Source: Sphingobacteriia bacterium RIFOXYC2_FULL_35_18
Lineage (GTDB): Bacteria > Bacteroidota > Bacteroidia > Chitinophagales > Chitinophagaceae
DNA: 64,000 bases
Direction: 5' to 3'
NCBI GenBank assembly: GCA_001829005.1
Contig: MIAG01000001.1
Span: forward strand, 62,001 to 126,000
A program made the translations under genes and the position numbers. The notes under the pieces are model-generated. The model saw nothing but the letters and a program-made list of their open reading frames with translations. It had not been told where the DNA came from and searched no databases. Positions 60,256 to 64,000 of the stretch are shown one piece after another. Numbering within the stretch: the first letter of the stretch is position 1; each line of letters starts with the position of its first letter.

Positions 60256-61602
60256 ATGGGATGTGGATCTTGTGGAACAGGGAAGCCAAATGGTTGTAAA
60301 AGTAACGGAGGCTGCAGCACGGGGGGATGTAATCGTTTAAACGTGCACGATTGGTTAATGAATTTGCCTTTTAGCGATCCTGAAAGCAATTGCAGAATTG
60401 TTGAAGTAAGCTTTAAACAAGGAAGCAGAAAAGAATTTTTTAGAAATACTACTCTACAATATTTAGAGAAAGGAGAATACGTAACCGTTGAAGGGGTTAG
60501 TGGTTTTGATGTGGGTGAAGTAAGTCTTACTGGAGAATTAGTAAGGATGCAGTTGAAGAAAAAACAAGTAGACGAATTCAGCCCTGAAATAAAAAAGATT
60601 CTTCGCAAAAGCACCGATAGGGATATTGAAAGCTTCGAAATAAGCAAAAGCAGGGAAAAAGAAATTCTTGCTAGAAGCCGCACTATTGCTCGTAGTTTAA
60701 ACTTACAAATGAAGTTGAGCGAAGTAGAAATTCAGGCTGATGGTAAAAAAGGAACTTTCTTTTATACTGCAGATGATCGAGTAGATTTTCGTGAAATGAT
60801 TAAAATATTTGCTGGCGACTTTAAGATTAAAGTAGAAATGAGGCAAATAGGTATTCGTCAGGAAGCAGCTAAACTAGGTGGGATTGGTTCTTGCGGAAGA
60901 GAGCTTTGTTGCAGTACTTGGTTAAACGATTTCAAAAGCGTTAATACCACTGCAGCTCGTTACCAAAACCTTTCTATCAACCAAACAAAATTGAGTGGTC
61001 AGTGCGGAAGATTAAAATGCTGTTTAAATTATGAGTTAGATACTTATTTAGATGCATTGCAACAATTCCCTGATTATGCAGATACTTTAGATACTGCAAT
61101 GGGTACGGCTCATTTGATTAAAAAAGATATTTTCAAAAATTTGATGTGGTATATTCTTCCTAATAATACCAAGCATTATCCTTTAACCATTGATAGAGTT
61201 AAAGAAATAAAAAGACTGAACAAACAAGGGCAACGAGTAGATGAATTACAAGCTGTTGAAATTGTTAACAGCAAACAAAAAGAGGCTGAACCTGCATTTG
61301 TTGAATTAGTTGGTCAAATCAGTTTAAAATCCTTGGAGAAAAACGATAGAAGAAGAAGAGACCAACAACGAGGCAGCCAAAACGGACCACAACAAAATAG
61401 ACCACAAGGGAACGGTCCGCAGAGAGGGCCAAATAGACCTCCTCAACAAGGGCAAGGACCTAATCAAGGTCCAAACCAAGGCCCGCGAAGACCGCAGCAG
61501 AATAATCCGCAAGGGCCGCGTGGACCTAGAGGGCCTCAACAAAATAGACCCCCTAGACCTGCTCAAGGCAATAATCCACCCAATGGACCTAAGCCCGAAT
61601 AA
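60256..61602 (+). CDS. PSP1-domain protein, RicT/YaaT-like, with Cys-rich head and disordered tail
   Basis: 448 aa. The N-terminus MGCGSCGTGKPNGCKSNGGCSTGGC has five Cys in 25 residues. The PSP1 core covers about residues 50-300: VEVSFKQGSRKEFFRNTTL, TADDRVDFREMIKIFAGDFKIKVEMRQIGIRQEAAKLGGIGSCGRELCCSTWL, and SGQCGRLKCCLNYELDTYLD. The paired CGxxxCC motifs match YaaT/RicT, part of the RicAFT iron-sulfur complex that stimulates RNA processing in Bacillus. The last ~75 residues are a Gly/Pro/Gln/Asn/Arg repeat tail (QGPNQGPNQGPRRPQQNNPQGPRGPRGP), probably disordered and RNA-binding. It lies 35 nt after holB. Confidence 0.85.
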   Translation: MGCGSCGTGKPNGCKSNGGCSTGGCNRLNVHDWLMNLPFSDPESNCRIVEVSFKQGSRKEFFRNTTLQYLEKGEYVTVEGVSGFDVGEVSLTGELVRMQLKKKQVDEFSPEIKKILRKSTDRDIESFEISKSREKEILARSRTIARSLNLQMKLSEVEIQADGKKGTFFYTADDRVDFREMIKIFAGDFKIKVEMRQIGIRQEAAKLGGIGSCGRELCCSTWLNDFKSVNTTAARYQNLSINQTKLSGQCGRLKCCLNYELDTYLDALQQFPDYADTLDTAMGTAHLIKKDIFKNLMWYILPNNTKHYPLTIDRVKEIKRLNKQGQRVDELQAVEIVNSKQKEAEPAFVELVGQISLKSLEKNDRRRRDQQRGSQNGPQQNRPQGNGPQRGPNRPPQQGQGPNQGPNQGPRRPQQNNPQGPRGPRGPQQNRPPRPAQGNNPPNGPKPE

Positions 61603-61609
61603 CCTACTA

Positions 61610-63331
61610 TTATTTTAGCTGATCCATTTCGGTCTTTACAAATTCCATTAAAGTCTTAATATAAGCTGGTGTTAGATTAAATTCTAACCCAGCTGTTTTA
61701 TATAGTTGAGGCAAGGTTTTAGTACCGCCTAAACTCAACGCATTCATATAGTTATCTAATGCCATTTTGGGGTTCTGTTTATATTGCATCCACAACCCAA
61801 TTGCCCCAAGCTGGGCAATACCATATTCAATATAATAGAATGGCACTTCAAATAAATGTAATTGCCTTTGCCATCCTATTTTTCTAAATTCATCTAGCCC
61901 TGTATAATCAATACTATTGGTAGAAAATTCATTTAAAATGCGCATCCACTCAGCAGTTCTTTCTTCAACTGTATGTGTTGGATGCTCATATACCCAGTGT
62001 TGAAATTGATCGATGATGGCAATCCAAGGGAAAATGGTAATGGTTCTTTCTAATTGGTGTTCTTTCGCTCTTTTTAAATCAGCTTCATTTTCAAAAAATG
62101 CCTGCCAATGATCCATACTAAAAAGCTCCATTGCCATGCTAGCAACTTCTGCAATTTCCATCGGATACTCCTTGAAGGCAGACAATTTTAAAGGATGTGC
62201 CAAAAAAGAATGTACTGCATGTCCACCTTCATGAACCATGGTAGTAACATCGCTCATTTGTCCTGCAGCATTCATAAAAATAAACGGAGCTCCACTTTCT
62301 GCTAATGGACAATTGTATCCACCAGGTGCTTTGCCTTTTCGGCTTTCTAAATCAAAATGATTCAGCTCTTTCATCTTGCGCAAACAATCTGCGAAAAAAG
62401 GATTGAGTTGGTCAAAACATTTCACTGTTTTCTCGTACAATTCTTCACCAGTAGTAAATGGCTTTAAAGGCTCGGTACCAGCGGGTTCGGCTTCGGTATC
62501 CCAAGGTTTTAAGGTATCTAATTGTAGCTTTTGTTTTTTGCGATCATAAATTTCATTCACTAAAGGAAGCACGTATTGCTTTACTGCATCATGAAACTGA
62601 AAGCAGTCTTCTTTGGTATAATCAAACCTCCCCAACTCTTTAAATTTATAATCTCGATAATTCTCAAACCCAGCATTAAGGGCTATTTGATGACGCTTAG
62701 CAATTAATGAACTATACAATTCATGCATGGGTTGTTCATCTTGCTTTCTCCTTTCTTGAATTTTATAATAAACTGCCTCTCTAATTTTTCGGTCACTACT
62801 TTCTAGGAATTTAGCTGCTTGTTGTAACGTATACTCTTTTCCATCAACTTCAACAGTCATTTTACCTGCAATGGTTCCGTACTGTTGTTGTAAAACGCTC
62901 AATTCTGCTAATATGGGAATATTTTCTTCTCTAAATAATTCAATGCTTTTTTTAACTGAACGTAAATAGGTATGGTATGCTGATTGATCTAACTCAGCTG
63001 TAAATGGACAATTCACTAATTTTTTATTGAGGGCATCGGCATATTGCTGCAGTTTAGGCTGAATTTCCATACAGAAGTAGGTAAATGCCTCTTCCAAGCT
63101 CTTATCAGTGGTATCACAAGTCATTTTGATTTGTCTCCAACATGCATCTTCACTTACTACCGCTTCCAATTCACTTAAATCAGCTAACCAACCTTCCAAT
63201 TCCTGCTTACTATTTATAGTTCTTTCACTTAATTCTTTGAAAAAAGGTTCTAATCCATTCCAATCTGTTACGGTATAATCTTTTGGTAATAATGTACGTG
63301 GATTCTTCTCTATATTGGCTTTTGGATGCAT
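61610..63331 (-). CDS. M3 family oligoendopeptidase (PepF-like)
   Basis: Zinc metallopeptidase degrading short peptides in the cytoplasm (no signal peptide). The active site is MTTMVHEGGHAVHSFLAH (HExxH form HEGGH), followed by the second ligand region EIAEVASMAMELFSMDH with the Glu ligand. The N-terminal ~200 residues are helical (PepF N-domain like). I start at MHPKANIEK (63331): the ORF-track start is a TTG that falls inside a TAAATTTG promoter element. 573 aa. It is convergent with ricT (7 nt between stops) and divergent from mutL. Confidence 0.92.
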   Translation of the reverse strand: MHPKANIEKNPRTLLPKDYTVTDWNGLEPFFKELSERTINSKQELEGWLADLSELEAVVSEDACWRQIKMTCDTTDKSLEEAFTYFCMEIQPKLQQYADALNKKLVNCPFTAELDQSAYHTYLRSVKKSIELFREENIPILAELSVLQQQYGTIAGKMTVEVDGKEYTLQQAAKFLESSDRKIREAVYYKIQERRKQDEQPMHELYSSLIAKRHQIALNAGFENYRDYKFKELGRFDYTKEDCFQFHDAVKQYVLPLVNEIYDRKKQKLQLDTLKPWDTEAEPAGTEPLKPFTTGEELYEKTVKCFDQLNPFFADCLRKMKELNHFDLESRKGKAPGGYNCPLAESGAPFIFMNAAGQMSDVTTMVHEGGHAVHSFLAHPLKLSAFKEYPMEIAEVASMAMELFSMDHWQAFFENEADLKRAKEHQLERTITIFPWIAIIDQFQHWVYEHPTHTVEERTAEWMRILNEFSTNSIDYTGLDEFRKIGWQRQLHLFEVPFYYIEYGIAQLGAIGLWMQYKQNPKMALDNYMNALSLGGTKTLPQLYKTAGLEFNLTPAYIKTLMEFVKTEMDQLK

Positions 63332-63349
63332 ATTCAAATAATTTGAGTG

Positions 63350-63357
63350 CAAATTTA
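63350..63357 (-). promoter_or_regulatory. Candidate -7 element for the M3 peptidase gene
   Basis: On the minus strand TAAATTTG matches TAnnTTTG exactly, 19 nt before the ATG. It argues against the TTG start used in the ORF track. Confidence 0.4.
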
Positions 63358-63442
63358 CTTAACTCTTCCTTGCAGATGGAGTAGGAATCTTATTTTTACA
63401 AACTTTTATTCATTAGAACAGTAGCGTAGAAAGACATTTATT

Positions 63443-64000
63443 GTGAGCAATATCATTCATTTATTACCCGATCATATAGCCAATCAAATAGCGGCAGGAG
63501 AAGTTATTCAAAGACCAGCCAGTGCGGTAAAAGAACTATTAGAAAATGCAGTAGATGCAGGAGCTACCAAGGTTAAATTATTGGTAAATGATGCTGGCAA
63601 AGCATTGATTCAGGTAATCGACAATGGCAAAGGGATGAGTGCCGAAGATGCAACAATGGCATTTGAAAGACATGCTACTAGTAAAATAAGCCATATAGAT
63701 GATTTGTTTAAAATTAAAACGATGGGCTTTAGGGGTGAAGCATTGGCTTCTATTGCTGCTGTTGCTCAAGTGGAATTAAAAACAAAAAGAGCAGAAGACG
63801 AATTAGGCATATTGGTTGAAGTAGAGCATAGTAAAATTATTAAACAAGAACCCTGCGTTGCACCAGAAGGTACCAGCATTAGCATGAAGAATCTTTTCTT
63901 TAATGTTCCTGCAAGAAGAAATTTTTTAAAAAGCAATGCTGCAGAAATGCGGCATATTATGGATGAATTTATTCGGGTAGCCATGGCTTATCCAGAAATA
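63443..64000 (+). CDS. mutL: DNA mismatch repair protein MutL, 5' part
   Basis: GHKL ATPase of mismatch repair. Missing from the ORF track because it runs off the window and starts with GTG. The translation [47 protein letters not shown] contains the N-box ([11 protein letters not shown]). It continues with [25 protein letters not shown] and [17 protein letters not shown], which are MutL ATP-lid motifs, then [22 protein letters not shown]. 186 codons are visible out of roughly 600. GTG at 63443 is the only start that precedes the conserved N-terminus closely. Confidence 0.95.
   Translation, partial: MSNIIHLLPDHIANQIAAGEVIQRPASAVKELLENAVDAGATKVKLLVNDAGKALIQVIDNGKGMSAEDATMAFERHATSKISHIDDLFKIKTMGFRGEALASIAAVAQVELKTKRAEDELGILVEVEHSKIIKQEPCVAPEGTSISMKNLFFNVPARRNFLKSNAAEMRHIMDEFIRVAMAYPEI

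Noticed and set aside
60246-60683. 145-aa antisense ORF opposite ricT
   Set aside because: It mirrors a well-supported gene; its Ser/Leu/Pro-rich product is typical of an antisense shadow.
1-64000. Prophage, insertion sequence or other mobile island
   Set aside because: No transposase, integrase, capsid, toxin-antitoxin or restriction gene was recognised, and gene order looks like housekeeping throughout.

Overview
The window reads as a stretch of chromosome from an A+T-rich member of the Bacteroidota, most likely the Chitinophagaceae (a Sediminibacterium-like organism). The evidence is the gldD/gldE gliding genes, a SusC/SusD pair, the tiny COX24-like basic protein, many TAnnTTTG promoter elements, and single-gene families typical of this phylum. 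It looks like core genome rather than an island: I see no transposase, integrase, phage gene or CRISPR array. One tRNA-Arg(CCG) is present. Both ends cut genes (gpsA at the left, mutL at the right).

Layout. 1-5 kb: gpsA, a periplasmic adaptor and TolC pair, and an amino-acid permease. 5-10.4 kb: a cobalamin riboswitch, then btuB-cobT-cobS-cobC and marC. 10.4-12.5 kb: a sodium/solute symporter, a cluster of modular palindromic repeats, and the tRNA. 12.5-21.8 kb: a carotenoid operon read leftward (ECF sigma, crtI, crtB, idi, crtD-like, cruF-like, crtZ, crtY, pfkB), headed by a CarH-type B12-binding MerR regulator. 21.8-26.4 kb: nucleotide-sugar genes (rfbA, rfbC, rfbB, fcl, gmd). 26.5-31.4 kb: a DUF5009 membrane acyltransferase and an operon of an aminosugar-kinase/RapZ fusion, a MurU-like nucleotidyltransferase, a Gfo/Idh dehydrogenase and a hexapeptide acetyltransferase. 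31.4-33.7 kb: a umuDC cassette with a divergent small gene. 33.8-36.5 kb: two lipoproteins and a half-length CarB. 36.6-44.4 kb: comEC, purH, a DMT transporter, a deacetylase-like protein, lutB and DUF3109. 44.4-51.2 kb: gldD-gldE-ssb-mutY, then HU, a TPR protein, the COX24 protein and RNase G. 51.3-55.8 kb: an isolated SusCD pair. 56-64 kb: radA, comF, glutathione peroxidase, holB-ricT, an M3 peptidase and mutL.

The strongest functional link is between vitamin B12 and light. The riboswitch-controlled uptake/salvage operon lies close to a carotenoid operon whose likely regulator, CarH, keeps both cobalamin-binding motifs. The promoter of that operon carries three copies of an 11-bp element matching the CarH operator consensus as I remember it. 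The enzyme set predicts a monocyclic, saproxanthin-like carotenoid.

The most unusual observations are: (1) a UmuD homologue in which both catalytic residues are replaced (Ser to Ala, Lys to Arg), beside an intact UmuC and a three-half-site operator; (2) fusion of an AmgK-like sugar kinase to the RapZ C-terminal sensor domain, next to a MurU-like gene; (3) the putative CarH operators; (4) a CarB reduced to its second synthetase half; (5) a modular palindromic repeat cluster beside the tRNA. No database search was possible, so family names rest on motifs and remembered homologues.
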